From the NCBI GenBank assembly GCA_039654915.1, contig CM077597.1:24340001-24404000 (forward strand): DNA of 64,000 bases, given 5' to 3'. The position numbers were made by a program, and so were the translations under genes. Below, in pieces: positions 45,176 through 55,800 of this stretch. The stretch comes from Aquilaria yunnanensis (taxonomy: Eukaryota > Streptophyta > Magnoliopsida > Malvales > Thymelaeaceae). The number at the start of each line of letters is the position of its first letter. The first letter of the stretch is position 1. Under the pieces are notes generated by a model. The model was not told the origin of the DNA and did not search any database. It was given only the letters and a program-made list of their open reading frames with translations.

Positions 45176-45237
45176 AAGATTGCCAGAAGAAGAAGTACAA
45201 AAGAGAAGGAAAATAAGGCAAAGCGCCGTAGAACAAA

Positions 45238-47608
45238 CTAAGGATTCTCGGCGTCCTGGGAGCCACCAGCTCCAGCATCCTTTTCCACAACCTTCGGCGC
45301 CGAAAGCGAAGGGGGCAGGTTCAGATGCGCGATCTTGGACCAAGACCACCGAGGTCCCTCGGGAATGTTCAGAGCCTCCAAAAAAGAAAGGTCGAAATCT
45401 GGGAACCTTTGAAGAACTTGATGCCGAGCGAGGCAAAACCCATCCTGAAAACCAACTTTGGTCATCTGGTCGGATTTGTCCTTCTCGACACCGAGGTCTT
45501 CAAGGTCCTCCTCCAGATCCGCGACCTTCTTCTTTAGCGCCTTCATCTTCTTCTTCTCCGGCTCCTTCTTCAAAGACTCGACCTCGGCTTGAAGCGTGGC
45601 TTTCTCTTCAAGCACCTTCGCCAGGAGAGCCTCAGATTCTGACTTCTCCCTTTGAACTGCCTCGTTCGCCGAAATCAGCTCCGCCACCTGGGAGCCGAGG
45701 TCAGAAATCTTCTGGGAGGAGTCCTTCAAAAGTTCTTCCTTTTCCTTCAGGAACTCCTCCTGAACAGCAGCAACCTCCTTTTCTGCAGCTTGAGCCAGCT
45801 GCGCGTTCTGTGTGGCCAGTTCTGAGCACTTGGCCTTATATTGGTCTATGGTGCTTAAGGCCGAGGCTCGGAACAGCGCTTGCAGCTGCAGAGAAACAAA
45901 GACAAAGTTAGTAAGGCAAATAAGAAGAGGCAGACATTTAGAGGAAATCAAAAGGAAAAACACAAAGGCAAGGGGCGTACCTGTGCAGCGTGCTCAGAAA
46001 CCTTCGCGGCAAGAGAGTCATCATCAGGGTGAGCCTCCGCGATGGCCTTGAAGGAGGCCTCAGTAAGCAGCCCCTTTGAGATCTCCTTAGCCATTTGCTG
46101 GCAGTCTCCGGAGTACAAATTCATGTCCTCCGTAAACGTCCAGAAAGGCTCCTTCGGGACCTTCCCCTTCGGGATATGGGCATCCCCAAGGGCCCGCTTT
46201 CGGGCGTGCTCGGCCACCCAACCCGGAGATGATATCTCCCCTGCATGGCAAAAACAAAAAATTGGTCAAGGCAAGAAAATCTCAAAACCCACAAAAAAGA
46301 AGGCACCTTAGTTTGTTAGAAAAACAAACCTGCGGGCACCTCGGCGACGTCGTCGTCTGAAGCCTCCTCGGTAGAAATCCCCTTGCCCTTATGTTTACGT
46401 CGCTCTTCGGTGGAAGGGGCCTCTACCAAAGCATCTAGAAGAGTCACCGAAGGAGTGGGACTCTGAGCAGTGAGGTCAGCAATGACCTCGGCCGGCGGGA
46501 CAGCTGCAGCCTCGGGCTCTTCGCCCACCTCCTCGGGAATCTCTGGGAGAGGAGGGGGCGCATGCTTCTTCGCCCGTTTGGCCACAGATGGCCCAGCCCC
46601 AGACGTTTTCCGTCTTCGGGAGATGGCCTTCTTTGTCTGCTCACCCTTCTCAACTTGGCCGGTGAAAAAGGGATTTGTAGAAGGCAGCAGTACCGTCGCC
46701 CATCTCTGGAAAAGAAAGAAGATATTAGTGTGAGTCCAAAATGAAAACCATAACTAAGGGAGCCAGAGATAACTTACTCTCGAACAAAGTTTCGAAAGAA
46801 ACTTCCCCCCGACTGAGTTTCACCAACAAAGAATCCTTCCCGGCGATGGCAGGAGCTGGCATCTCGAGGTCAGTCTTGTGCTCCTTCACTACCCCTAGCT
46901 CCCGAAGAACCTCCTCGGTCATTAACCTCCAATTAATGGGGAAGGGGTAAAGAGAGCGCGAGGAGACCTCGGGACCCCAATCAGAGACGGCCCGAATATG
47001 TCCGTTGAAGTCCGCGAAGACAGAAGCCAACTTCGGAGTTAGCATTATCTTCGGATCTACGACGTCCATCTCCAGCTTCCCTGAGCCCACTTGGTCGGAA
47101 CATGCGACCAGGCCTCCTCCATCTTCAGGAAGAAAATTTTTTGTTACCAGCCTCGCCAGCTGTCCTTGGTGGCAAAGGTGAACATATATTTTTTGCTCCC
47201 GGATCCCCGAGGTAGCATGAAATAAAAGCCACCCTTCGGGACCACGAAAAGCTTGTAGTACTGCATAAAAATAACAAAGTGAGGTTCTATCCCGAAGACG
47301 CCACACATGCAGATGAAGGCGTTAAAATAGCAGTACGAGTTCGGCGGAAGTTGATTTATGGCAATGCCATGGAATTGGCAGAACTCGCAAATCATCTTCA
47401 GAGGAGGGTACCGAAGTCCGGCCTTCAGTTGGGCTCGGAAAATGGTAACCTCATTACTACGGTTTGAAAAGCAAAATTGGTCAGAACGAGGCAACCTCAT
47501 AACGGCATACGAAGGAAGAAAGAACTTTTTCTTCCATCTTGCTAGTTTTTTGGGGGTGGTGCAGCAAGGGTGAGACAAAAGGGGTTGCCAGCTCTCGGGA
47601 ACAGGCAT
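45238..47608 (-). pseudogene. Antisense, intron-containing gene of element E (Tat aORF type)
   Basis: This gene lies opposite to gag-pol, between pol and the 3' LTR. Proposed exons: 47608-46778, 46705-46330, 46240-45981 and 45885-45238. Introns: 46777-46707/6 (GTAAGT...TTTTCCAG), 46329-46241 (GTTTGT...CATGCAG) and 45980-45886 (GTACGC...CTCTGCAG). The reading phase is kept across the last two junctions. Exon 1 encodes a region like the putative plant gypsy-type transposon domain (RYPPLKMICEFCQFHGIAINQLPPNSYCYFNAFI); exon 2 is proline- and acid-rich; exon 4 is a long Glu/Lys coiled coil (about 45840-45500). A frameshift near 47150 and a phase mismatch at the first junction suggest decay. Antisense extra ORFs are known in Tat elements; their function is unknown. 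Confidence 0.65.
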
Positions 47609-47860
47609 GTTGGCTGAGAAACGAGTTCGAAAAAAGGAAAGAAAACAACTTCCGGAAATACTCTAAAAATCAGAGGATTCTGGAAATAAAAAACCCACCA
47701 AATGACTTGCCAAAATCTGGGTTTGAAGTCGCCGTCGTGAAAGATTGCCGGAAAAAACTCTGTCAAACAGCACCGCCGTGGAAAGCAAGGAAAAAAACAG
47801 TTGCAAGCAGGGAAAAATAGCAGAAGCAAAACCAAAAAAGGAACTTATGATGGAATGGGC

Positions 47861-47868
47861 TATATATA
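47861..47868 (-). promoter_or_regulatory. Putative TATA box of the antisense gene in E
   Basis: TATATATA on both strands, in the context CCTATATATAGCCC on the minus strand, lies about 250 bp upstream of the proposed start codon at 47608. No sense-strand ORF covers this site. The promoter role is inferred from position. Confidence 0.5.
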
Positions 47869-48303
47869 GGCCGAAGGTGGGTAGATGAACCGGCGTCATA
47901 AGTACCCCTTGAAGGCGAACAGTCGCCATAACTGTTCCCTGCATCCGAAAAGACGCGCCCTCTGTAACCGACGCGACTCTCCTCTAATGACAATGTGCCA
48001 GGTGTCAGCCGTCGCGTCAAAACAGGGGACACACCTTCTGACACCCCTAAAAAATTGGGACGCGCCACTCCAGACTGACACGCCTGGTCATGAGACGCGA
48101 CGTTGCATAGACCTGCAAAAGGAAAATGGAAAGAAGTAAGTTGCCTCGAAGACACCAAAAGACAGGCCATAGCCGGACAACCCATATCTTCGGGCAAAAG
48201 GTGTACCTTCGGCACAGGTTTTACTCCCTAAAAACTCCCAAAGAGCATCCTCGGAAAGATTACAAATCGAAGTCTCCACTTCGGCTTTCCAAATGGGGGC
48301 AGG
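47869..48303 (+). other. Region between antisense gene promoter and 3' LTR of E
   Basis: Non-coding on the sense strand. It contains several gacgcg/cgcgac motifs (about 47950-48110) and ends with the polypurine tract atgggggcagg just before the LTR at 48304. It would hold the upstream part of the antisense promoter. Confidence 0.55.
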
Positions 48304-49053
48304 TGATAGCCGAAGGGCTATCGCCTCTATCTGACCCGAACTCGGAGCGTCAGGAAACGCGAGGATACTATTAGCCCCCCCGAGGTACTAAACAGATCGC
48401 CTTCAGAGATGGAGAGTCAGCTATTGCAAGCTGAAGAGGATCTCCTCAAAGGCGGAACCCTGAATCAGGGAACTCCCCGAACTACGACCACACTTCCCGA
48501 AGGGGCACCGTCCGCGTCAGAGGACGACCTCATCCAGGGACTTCGAGAGTACGGTATGAGCATTTAAGGAGCCTCTGACATGCCGCCCACAGACGCTACA
48601 TGTCAGCTCAAACGGCGATTGGACACGCCAACGCCGTCCAGGTCTTGTCACGACCTGTCTCGGTTCAAGACTCAAGGAGCCTGCCACCGGCTACTCGCCC
48701 CCTACGCCCATAAACTCAAAGAACATCTGACCGAACACGTGTCGTCATCTGAACGGGCTGGGCTTCTCTATAAATACCAGGGAACAGACCCTAGCAAACG
48801 GTTGGACTCCTCCTCCTTGAAAAAACACAGGCAACCTCACTAAAAACTCTAGTGCTTCCCTCTTACCTTCTCAGGAAACTGACTTGGGCGTCGGAGGCTC
48901 CTCCCCGGAAAAACACCCCGAGGACCTCCTAACCCTCTTCTCTGAGCTTTTCAGGCACATTCCCCTGGGAAACCTCAACTCCAGACGCTCTCCCTCATAG
49001 GAAGTCCTCCCGGAAGTCACCATGCCTTCCAGCGAAGATGTCTCTGGACATCA
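48304..49053 (+). repeat. 3' LTR of element E
   Basis: 750 bp, the same length as the 5' LTR, with TATAAATA at 48769-48776 and CACGTG at 48736-48741. Many of the differences from the 5' LTR are C/T or G/A changes. Confidence 0.9.
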
Positions 49054-49385
49054 ACTGGCTCGAACTGTGTTCAGCTAATGTACCTTAGGCAAACTTGTAC
49101 AAGTTACTCGTGGTCCTTCAGAAGCAACGACATTTGGTTCGCCATCTTCAGTATTTCACATATTTTTGCCTTTGAAAATTTTTCTAAGTATACACGTTTA
49201 TGTACTTTAGGAAACAACCCCCATCGTCATTAACCATGTTTGGGGGTGAGCTGCCATCTTTGGCAAGGATTGCCTATTTTCACAAATACACCTTTGAAAA
49301 TCACCATGTTTAGTTTTCTCCCTCAAAAGTGACCATGTTAGATCAGTACCCTTCAGAAAAGATGTATAATTTCATACTTACACCT
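49054..49385 (-). other. 3' region of the D element, after integrase
   Basis: Non-coding, T-rich, with loosely repeated motifs (gaaaatttttctaagt at about 49173 and 49476; accatgtt several times). It corresponds by position to the repeated 3' region of E. Element E is inserted at its left end. Confidence 0.5.
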
Positions 49386-50500
49386 TCAGAAATAACCATT
49401 TTCAATTTTCTCCTTAGGAACCAACCATGTTCGGTCATTCACCGTCGGTAAGGATTTGTACAATTTTTCTCTTGAAAATTTTTCTAAGTGTAGAATTTTT
49501 TCAAAGAGTCTAAATGCCAGGTGTTTTTCAATTCTCCACCTTTGGCAACACCGAGCTTGTAGACTCTTGATCGAACTTCCTTGAGGACCAAATAAAGTCC
49601 ATCCCAATTTGCCTGAAGTACTCCATGGGATGGTCTTCAGGGTTCAAATTCAGCTCTTTGGAGGACGAGGTCCCCTTTCTTGATTCATTTATGCTTGACA
49701 TATAAGTTTGTAGTAACGGCTACTCTTTGCTGAAAAGCTTTTCTTTTGAGCTTGACCATCTCTCTGTGCTTGTTATTGAGATCCAACTTGGTTCTTAGAC
49801 CAAGGCTGTTCCTTTGTTCATCGAATACCTGTATCCTTGCAGATGGCTGTACAATCTTGACAAGGATAATGGCCTCCATGCCGAAGATGAATGAGAAAGG
49901 TGTCTCACCGGTGGCCATTCGGGGAGTTGTTCCATAGCTCCATAGCGCACTTGGGAGCTCTCCTAGCCATTTTCCCTTTGCTTCCTTCAGCTTCTTTTTC
50001 AAGCCATCTTTTATTGTTCTGTTGGATACTTTAACTTGTCCATTGCTCTGAGGGTGGGCCACCGAGGTGAAGTGCAATTTTATCCCGAGGTCGGTTGTGA
50101 ATTCCTGGAACCCCTTATCAGTAAATTGGGAACCATTATCAGCTACTATCACCCTCGGCACTCTGAATCTGCATATGATGTTCTTCCAGACAAATCTTTG
50201 TATGTTCTTCATCGATATTGCTGCTAAAGGCTCTGCCTCGATCTATTTGGTGAAATAGTCTACTGCGACTACGTAGAACTTGACTCCTCCTAGAGCTGTT
50301 AGGAGAGGTCTGATGAGATCAATACCCCAAACAGTGAAGGGGCAAGGGTAGTTTGCTGAAGTTATGGCTTCCGAGGGTAGTCTCTGGATAGAAGCGTGTC
50401 TCTAGCAGCTGTCACATTTCTGGATGAACTGCCTTGCATCCCTCCTCAAGGTAGGCCAGAAATATCCTTGGCAAAGTAGTACCCCGGCAAAGGCATCAGT
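49386..50500 (-). pseudogene. Integrase of the D element
   Basis: The best frame, 50212-49685, encodes [59 protein letters not shown] (catalytic Glu replaced by Lys: QVKVSNRT against QVEVSNRT in E) and WSYGTTPRMATGETPFSFIFGMEA. Upstream (50500-50230) lie the zinc finger (HEGACRSHIGTDAF, KCDSC) and WGIDLIRPL with stops in between. The enzyme would integrate cDNA. The Lys at the catalytic Glu position and the upstream stops show it is dead. Confidence 0.85.
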
Positions 50501-50860
50501 TCCTATGTGAGAACGGCAAGCTCCCTCATGGACTTCTTTGAGGACAGTCTCAACATCGTCTTCATTGACATACCTCTATAATGAACTTCTGTACCCTTGT
50601 CGATATAACTCTTCCCCAATCAGGAAGTCTCTTCCTGAGCGCTTTCACACTTTTACTGCTTCAAGAGGATATTTGGGAAGTTTCAAGGTTGTGAGGAATT
50701 TCTTGATATGGTCTTTGCATCCTTTGCCCGAAGTTGTCATGCACATTATCGCTATACTTGGCTGATACAGTACTTCAGTGGACTCTTTTGATTTGGCCAA
50801 AGTATCTGCTTCCATATTATCTCACCGATGTATATTTTCTCTATGTACTGCGTCAAACTC

Positions 50861-51300
50861 TTAGATGAGCTTCTTCACAAGGTCATGGTATTTTGCCAAG
50901 TTTGGGTCCCTTGCACCATAGTCCCCTGCTATCTGTCGTACCACTAATTGAGAATCGATGTGGGCATTCAGATTTCTTACACCAACTCTTTTTGCCAGCC
51001 ACAAGCCTACTATAAAGGCTTCATATTCCGTGACATTGTTGGTGACATTGAATCCGAATTTGATGGCCTTCCTGGCATCCATACCTTCGGGCCTATGGAG
51101 GATTACTCCAGCTCCTTGGTTTTCAGAACCGAAGGCTTCATCAACAAAGAATGTCCATTCAAGTTCATCTTTGCCGAGGTCTTCCAGGGTATCCTTGGCT
51201 TTTGGGACTTCGGCAATAAAGTCTGCCAATGCTTGGGCCTTTATTACCTTTCTCAGCCCATAGGTGATGTCCTATTTACCGAGCTCAATGCACCATTTTG
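50861..51300 (-). pseudogene. Archaeal-type RNase H of the D element
   Basis: Frame 51229-50861 (122 residues) reads MADFIAEVPK, LEWTFFVDEAFGSENQGAGVILHRPEG, NNVTEYEAFIVGLWLAKRVG and AHIDSQLVVRQIAGDYGARDPNLAKYH. This is the second RNase H that Tat elements carry in addition to the gypsy one. Motif residues D, E, D are present. It aligns along its length with 43020-43400 of E. The frame is closed at its C-terminal end, before the last catalytic motif. Confidence 0.85.
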
Positions 51301-52330
51301 ACAATCTTCCCGAGTGGTCCACCTTTCTCATGACATCTCGAAGAGGTAGGTTACTTCTGACCATGATAGGGTGCCCTTAGAAGTAAGGTCGCAACCTTCT
51401 ACTTGCCAATACTAGGGCATAGATGGCCTTTTGCAGAAGAGGGTACCAAACTCTGGCCCCATGCAAAGACTTACTCAGGTAATACACTGGCCATTGTTTT
51501 CCTCCCTGTTCCTTTACTAGCACCAAGCTTACTGCCTTTTCAGTGATGATGAGGTAGAGGATGAGGGATTCTCCCTCCTGCAGCTTCCAAAGTGTAGGCA
51601 GACGGGTTAGGTAGCTTTTGAGCTCATCCCAAGTTTTTTGGCAGTCTTCATTCTAAGGGTGTTCGTTGGGACCAAAGTCATCTTCATTTTTTGCTGCTTT
51701 AGTGAGCACTTTGAAGAATGGTCGACACCTATCCTCGTATTTGGAGATGAATTTGCTAAGGGCCATGATTTTACCCGTGATTCATTGCACGTCCTTGGTC
51801 GTAATGGCAGTCCGGAACCCTAGTAGGGCATTGACCTTTTCTGGGTTGGCATCGATACCCCTTCCTAATACCATGAATCCGAGGACCTTGCCCGCATTCA
51901 TTCCGAATACGTACTTTTTAGGGTTGAGATGGATTCGGAATTCCCAAAGTCGGTGGAATGTTTCCTTTAAGTCTAGGATATGACTACTGGGCAGTTTGCT
52001 CTTAACTATCATATCATCGACGTATACTTCCATATTTCTCCCAATTTGGGAGTTGAACACTCTGTTCATCAGCCTTTGGTATGTGGCCCTTGCATTCTTA
52101 AGATCGAAGGGCATTTTGATGTAGCAGTAGGTCCCGACTTCGGTGATGAAGGTGGTTTTCTCCTCATCTTTGAGATCCATTCAGATTTGGTGGTATCCAC
52201 TGAAGGTGTTGAGGAAGCTAAGCAGACCATATTCGTTGGTTGAGTCCACCAATTGATTTTTCAGTGGGAGAGGATATGAATCCTTGGGACAAGAATAGTT
52301 TATGTTTTGGAAGTAGATGCACATTTAGAG
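51300..52330 (-). pseudogene. Reverse transcriptase and gypsy RNase H of the D element
   Basis: Frame 52180-51782 encodes MDLKDEEKTTFITEVGTYCYIKMPFDLKNARATYQRLMNRVF, NMEVYVDDMIVKSKL (intact YVDD) and LNPKKYVFGMNAGKVLGFMV. The upstream IDQLVDS region is near 52240 and the gypsy RNase H follows at about 51560-51300 in broken frames. Where E has the stop at 42391, D reads Leu (TTA). The frame is interrupted on both sides. Confidence 0.85.
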
Positions 52331-52599
52331 TTTATCACTCCCTTCCTTTGTATGACAACATTGCTAAGCCATTTGGGGTACCTGACCTCTCTTATTACGC
52401 CTACCTCCGTTAACCGTTGGACTTCAACTCTGACAAAGTTGTTCTTATACGTGGAGAGGCTACGTTATTTTTGCCAAACAGGCTTTGCCTCTGGGCGCAC
52501 TTTAAGGCTATATTGAATTATCCGAGGGTCTACCGCAGGCATGTCCTTTGGAGAGTAGGCAAACAGATCTTTGTTCATTACGAGAAAAAATACAATTTT

Positions 52600-53300
52600 T
52601 TGCTTGTCACCTTCAGCCAGTTGTTTCACCACTCTGGTAGTTCAGCCTGGGACAAGTTCTACATCCTCTATTTCTATTTTTTTGAAGCCACCTACTCCTT
52701 CTCTTATTGCCTCTTCAGTGAGTATGCTCTTTTCTTCCAAAGTGTGTGCATGAACTTTCATTGGACTTTGTCTTGCCTTCACAAAGACTTTCCTCACCTT
52801 AGCTTGATCAACGAATATCTCTGCGTCCCCTTCCTTCGTGGCAAAGGTCACTATTAGGTATTTCACATCTGGACGAATGCGGAGATTTACTTGTGTCTGC
52901 CTTCCGAGGATAGCATTATATGAAGAAGGGACATCTATGACAATGAACCTTGTCATTATTGAGCTGAAGCGCTCTTTCTTGTCCTAAACCGATGCTCCAT
53001 TTAGCATCAAGGGCAGATTAATTTACCCGAGCACAGGGAGTTCGAAGGGACCTACACCAAACGTAGGGGAAGTAACAGGTTTGAGATCACCCTTGGAGAT
53101 GCCCAAGTTCAGCAACATGTGGGAGAATAGAATTTTGGCATTGGAACCATCATTAATGAGCACTCTTTTGACGTCCCAACTCCCTATCCTTGCCATGATT
53201 AGGGGGTCATCATGAGGGAACTTCACGGTAGACCCATCTTTCTAAACAAGCTTGTTCGCTGGGTTTCGGAACTCCATCATTGAGATTTCCTGAACTTTCC
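52600..53300 (-). pseudogene. Protease region of the D element
   Basis: Frames 53226-53023 and 52956-52642 give FPHDDPLIMARIGSWDVKRVLINDGSNAKILFSHMLLNLG, where the catalytic motif D-D-G-S of E has become N-D-G-S. They continue TRFIVIDVPSSYNAILGRQTQVNLRIRPDVKYLIVTFATKEGDAEIFVDQ. A stop-containing gap separates the two. Alignment with E (41041-41470) is straightforward. Confidence 0.85.
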
Positions 53301-53499
53301 TTTTTATCTTGGCTGAGCGTATCACAGTAGTGATTGTCTGGATTACTACCGCCGGAGGTGGTCGATGCTTTCTAGGACTTCAGTTCTGACGTTGGTCGGA
53401 ATCATAGTACTTATCTTCCCCTTTCCTTTATTTTTCCCTTCTTCCTTTAGGGGACAGAATTCATAGGTATCACCGCAGTTGGCCTTGTTTGATCAAAGA

Positions 53500-54950
53500 T
53501 TTGATGTACTTTTTCAGCTGGAAGCAGTCCTCGATGTCGTGCCCATAGTCTCAGTGAAACTGGAAAAACTTCTTCATGTTCTTCTTATTCTCTGAGGTCA
53601 TGGCCTTTGGGCGTTGGATAGTAGTCCCTTGCCTCTCCATGGCCATCAGTATGTTTGTCCTTGTGGTGGTCAAGGGAGTGAACAACACTTGCCTTTTCCC
53701 TCTCTATTTCTGACGTCTACCCCCACCCTTGGTCGGACACCGAGGTTGGTGAGCTTGACCCTCGGGATGATTGTGATCAGACTTCGGCCCTCCCATTCAC
53801 AGTTCTTCGGCTGTCATGTGCTATTCTGCCCTTCGGTAGAATTCACCGGGGGTATCAGGGGGATCTTTGGAGAAGTCGTAGAATAGTTGTGAATCTCTCC
53901 AAAGTCCCTTGATCATGGCAAGGATGCGGATTTTGGGGCAGAAGTTGGGCACACTCAGCGCTTCTTGGTTGATCCTCTCAACATAGTCTCGAATGGTTTC
54001 CCTATTCTTTTGAGCTATGTCAAACATTTGGACAGGCATATTTACCATCGGTCTAATTCTGATGAACTGATGGGTAAATGCGGCGGATAACTCCTGGAAA
54101 CACATTATGGTCCCTGGAGCCAAGGAGTTGTACCACGCAGTTGCGGGCCCTGAAAGGGTACTTCAAAGCATTTACAAATGGTGGCATCATCAACCCCATA
54201 CAACACCATACTGTGCCTATACTTCATCAAGTGAGCTTGGGGTTCACTATGTCCATCATATGTTTACAAGCGCGGTACTCAGAAGTCACTCGGCATAGGT
54301 ACCTCTACCACTGCACGGATGAAGGGTGACTCTTCTCTGGTGAATGTCTCCGACAACCTTGACCAAATAGGCTTCTGGGAGATTTGTCTTTCTACCTTTT
54401 ACAACCTCTTTAGGATCTTCTCAATGAGGGTGGTAGTAATGTCTTCCGCTCGTTGCCTGGTGGTCATCGGCAACAGAGAGCAACGTTTCCTTTTCAGAGA
54501 GTAACTTTGTCAGCGTAGGGACTGAGACCTCCCGTACGGGGATGGACTTCACCGGCAGGAAGTCCTGGGTTCTTTTAACACCGTTTCTCCCGTGCGACGT
54601 CCTCTGGAGGGTACGTTCTCCGTTCAACACTCATTGTGAGAGCCCCCACTTCTGGAGCTCCGGCAGGGTAACTTTGGGCTCAACTCTTACGGGGTGCTAG
54701 GAGAATGGGCCCTTCCCCCAGGAGGTGGTTGTGACTACCTTTGGTTGAGCTGTTGGGTCATTACAGCCACAACAAAGCGTTGAAAGTCCCACAGAAAGCT
54801 CATCGTGACAGTTAGAGGACATTCATCCTCAAGCAAAGGAGTCTCTACCGTAGGTTATTCAGTCACTGTTAGAGCTTCCAGTGCGGACTGGGACTTTAGG
54901 AGTCCCTTGTCCTTAGAACGTCGGGTCTCAACAACGGCAACATGATAGGG
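53500..54950 (-). pseudogene. gag and zinc-knuckle region of the D element
   Basis: Frame 54123-53821 holds the gag core (FQELSAAFTHQFIRIRP, MPVQMFDIAQ, RETIRDYVERINQEAL, FYDFSKDPPDTPGEFYRRAE). The knuckle FFQFH*DYGHDIEDCFQLKKYIKS is near 53600-53500 with a stop inside. N-terminal parts lie at 54630-54421 and about 55049-54855 (HHLAPSVG...VAVVETRRSKDKG), the latter starting within the LTR as in E. D has no frameshift where E has its one-base deletion. Confidence 0.8.
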
Positions 54951-54953
54951 AGT

Positions 54954-54970
54954 TCCCACAGACGGCGCCA
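54954..54970 (-). other. Primer-binding site of the D element
   Basis: Minus-strand TGGCGCCGTCTGTGGGA is identical to that of E and lies two bases inside the right LTR. Confidence 0.85.
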
Positions 54971-54972
54971 AA

Positions 54973-55800
54973 TGATGCCCTATGGCATCCTCATCATATG
55001 ACATGTTGGCCTGAAGGAGAGCCTTCCGATATGAAGGTGCCTGAAACACTCAGAAGAACAAGGGTTAGGAGCTCCTCAAAATGTGTTTCTGTGGGAGGAG
55101 CCTCTGGCACCCAAGTTAGTGTTTGTGAGAGTAGTAGTAGTAGTAAAGAACAAAGAGTGAGGAAAATAGTGAGAGTTCTCTGTCCTCTCCTTACCAAGGT
55201 CCTTCCTGAGTATTTATAGGAGGGTAGCAGGAGGAGGCCATTTGACACAGCTTGTTTAGATTGTGACACGTGTTTGGTCAGATTTGATCTGTACCCTTGT
55301 AGATAGGTATCTGCAGTTGGCCGTAGGCCGTTCCGACTAGAGGGCAGGGGTGTGTGCGAGGTCTCTTTGTCAGAGATTCCTCAACCATTTTTGTTGTATC
55401 TTCGTAAGACCCCTTCAGGGAACGAGACCCCTTTGGCGTATGAGACCCCTTCGGGATAGGAGACCCCTTCGGACGTAGGTTATCATCGAGAGTTATTAGG
55501 AAAAGCCCTTTGGCGGAGAGGATCACCTTCAAAAGATGTTTTCCTCTGCCCTGGATTGGGGATCTACTTTTCTGAGGTCGATAGGTTTGTAAACGCTGAA
55601 GGGTGAAAGGCATCCCTATTCGAAGTTGGTCATGTGAGCTTTCTGAGGGTGGTGTAAGTGTCCCCCAAGGTCAGTGCTAAGCCCTCTCCGAGGGTGGTGA
55701 GGGCTCCCTTTTCACCGAGGTTGGTCACCCATGTTTCTTGAGGGTAGTGCTGATCAGCCAGTTTGGGAGACTTCTAAGGGTAATAGCCATTTAGCTATCA
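54973..55800 (-). repeat. Right (5') Tat LTR of the D element
   Basis: 828 bp, TGATGCCCTATGGCATC ... TTAGCTATCA, with TATA at 55211-55218 and CACGTG at 55267-55272 on the transcribed strand. It is longer than the left D LTR partly because of extra copies of an 18-bp repeat at 55405-55476. A (TAG)n run lies at 55131-55145. Confidence 0.8.
55405..55476 (-). repeat. 18-bp repeats in U3 of the right D LTR
   Basis: Four imperfect copies of a unit containing gagacccctt (plus strand) lie about 190-260 bp upstream of the TATA box in the direction of transcription. The left D LTR has about two copies at the same place. Confidence 0.75.

Larger units (their letters stand above)
38560..49053 (+). mobile_element. 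Element E: Tat-lineage Ty3/gypsy retrotransposon with antisense gene
   Basis: 10,494 bp with two LTRs of 750 bp each (38560-39309, 48304-49053), a primer site, gag-pol on the plus strand (39479-44775), a 3' region with tandem repeats, an intron-bearing gene on the minus strand (45238-47608) and a polypurine tract (atgggggcagg before 48304). Pol carries two RNase H domains, a hallmark of the Tat lineage. The LTRs differ by about 4-5 percent by eye. The flanking bases ctggg / actgg are only an imperfect match, so the target duplication is uncertain. Confidence 0.9.
37053..55800 (-). mobile_element. Element D region: Tat-lineage gypsy, probably composite, containing element E
   Basis: Tat-family sequence on the minus strand: left LTR 37053-37787 with polypurine tract, a short 3' region to 38342, an LTR fragment 38343-38559, then (after E) integrase, RNase H, RT, protease and gag from 49054 to 54950, primer site and right LTR 54973-55800. 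The flanking 5-mers (ctagt, tcaat) do not match. The two LTRs differ by about one base in five, more than the LTRs of the enclosing element C. This suggests the outer LTRs come from two different family members, not one insertion. Confidence 0.65.

Noticed and set aside
45141..45911. Plus-strand ORF of 256 codons rich in Pro and Ser
   Set aside because: It is the complement of the coiled-coil exon of the antisense gene, whose composition (Glu/Lys/Leu heptads) and splice phase support the minus strand instead.
37053..49053. D and E LTRs as a giant inverted-repeat transposon
   Set aside because: The inverted arrangement results from two members of one LTR family in opposite orientation; each has its own primer site and polypurine tract.
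38555..49058. Perfect target-site duplication for element E
   Set aside because: The bases next to the LTRs are ctggg on the left and actgg on the right; only ctgg is shared and out of register, so I do not claim it.
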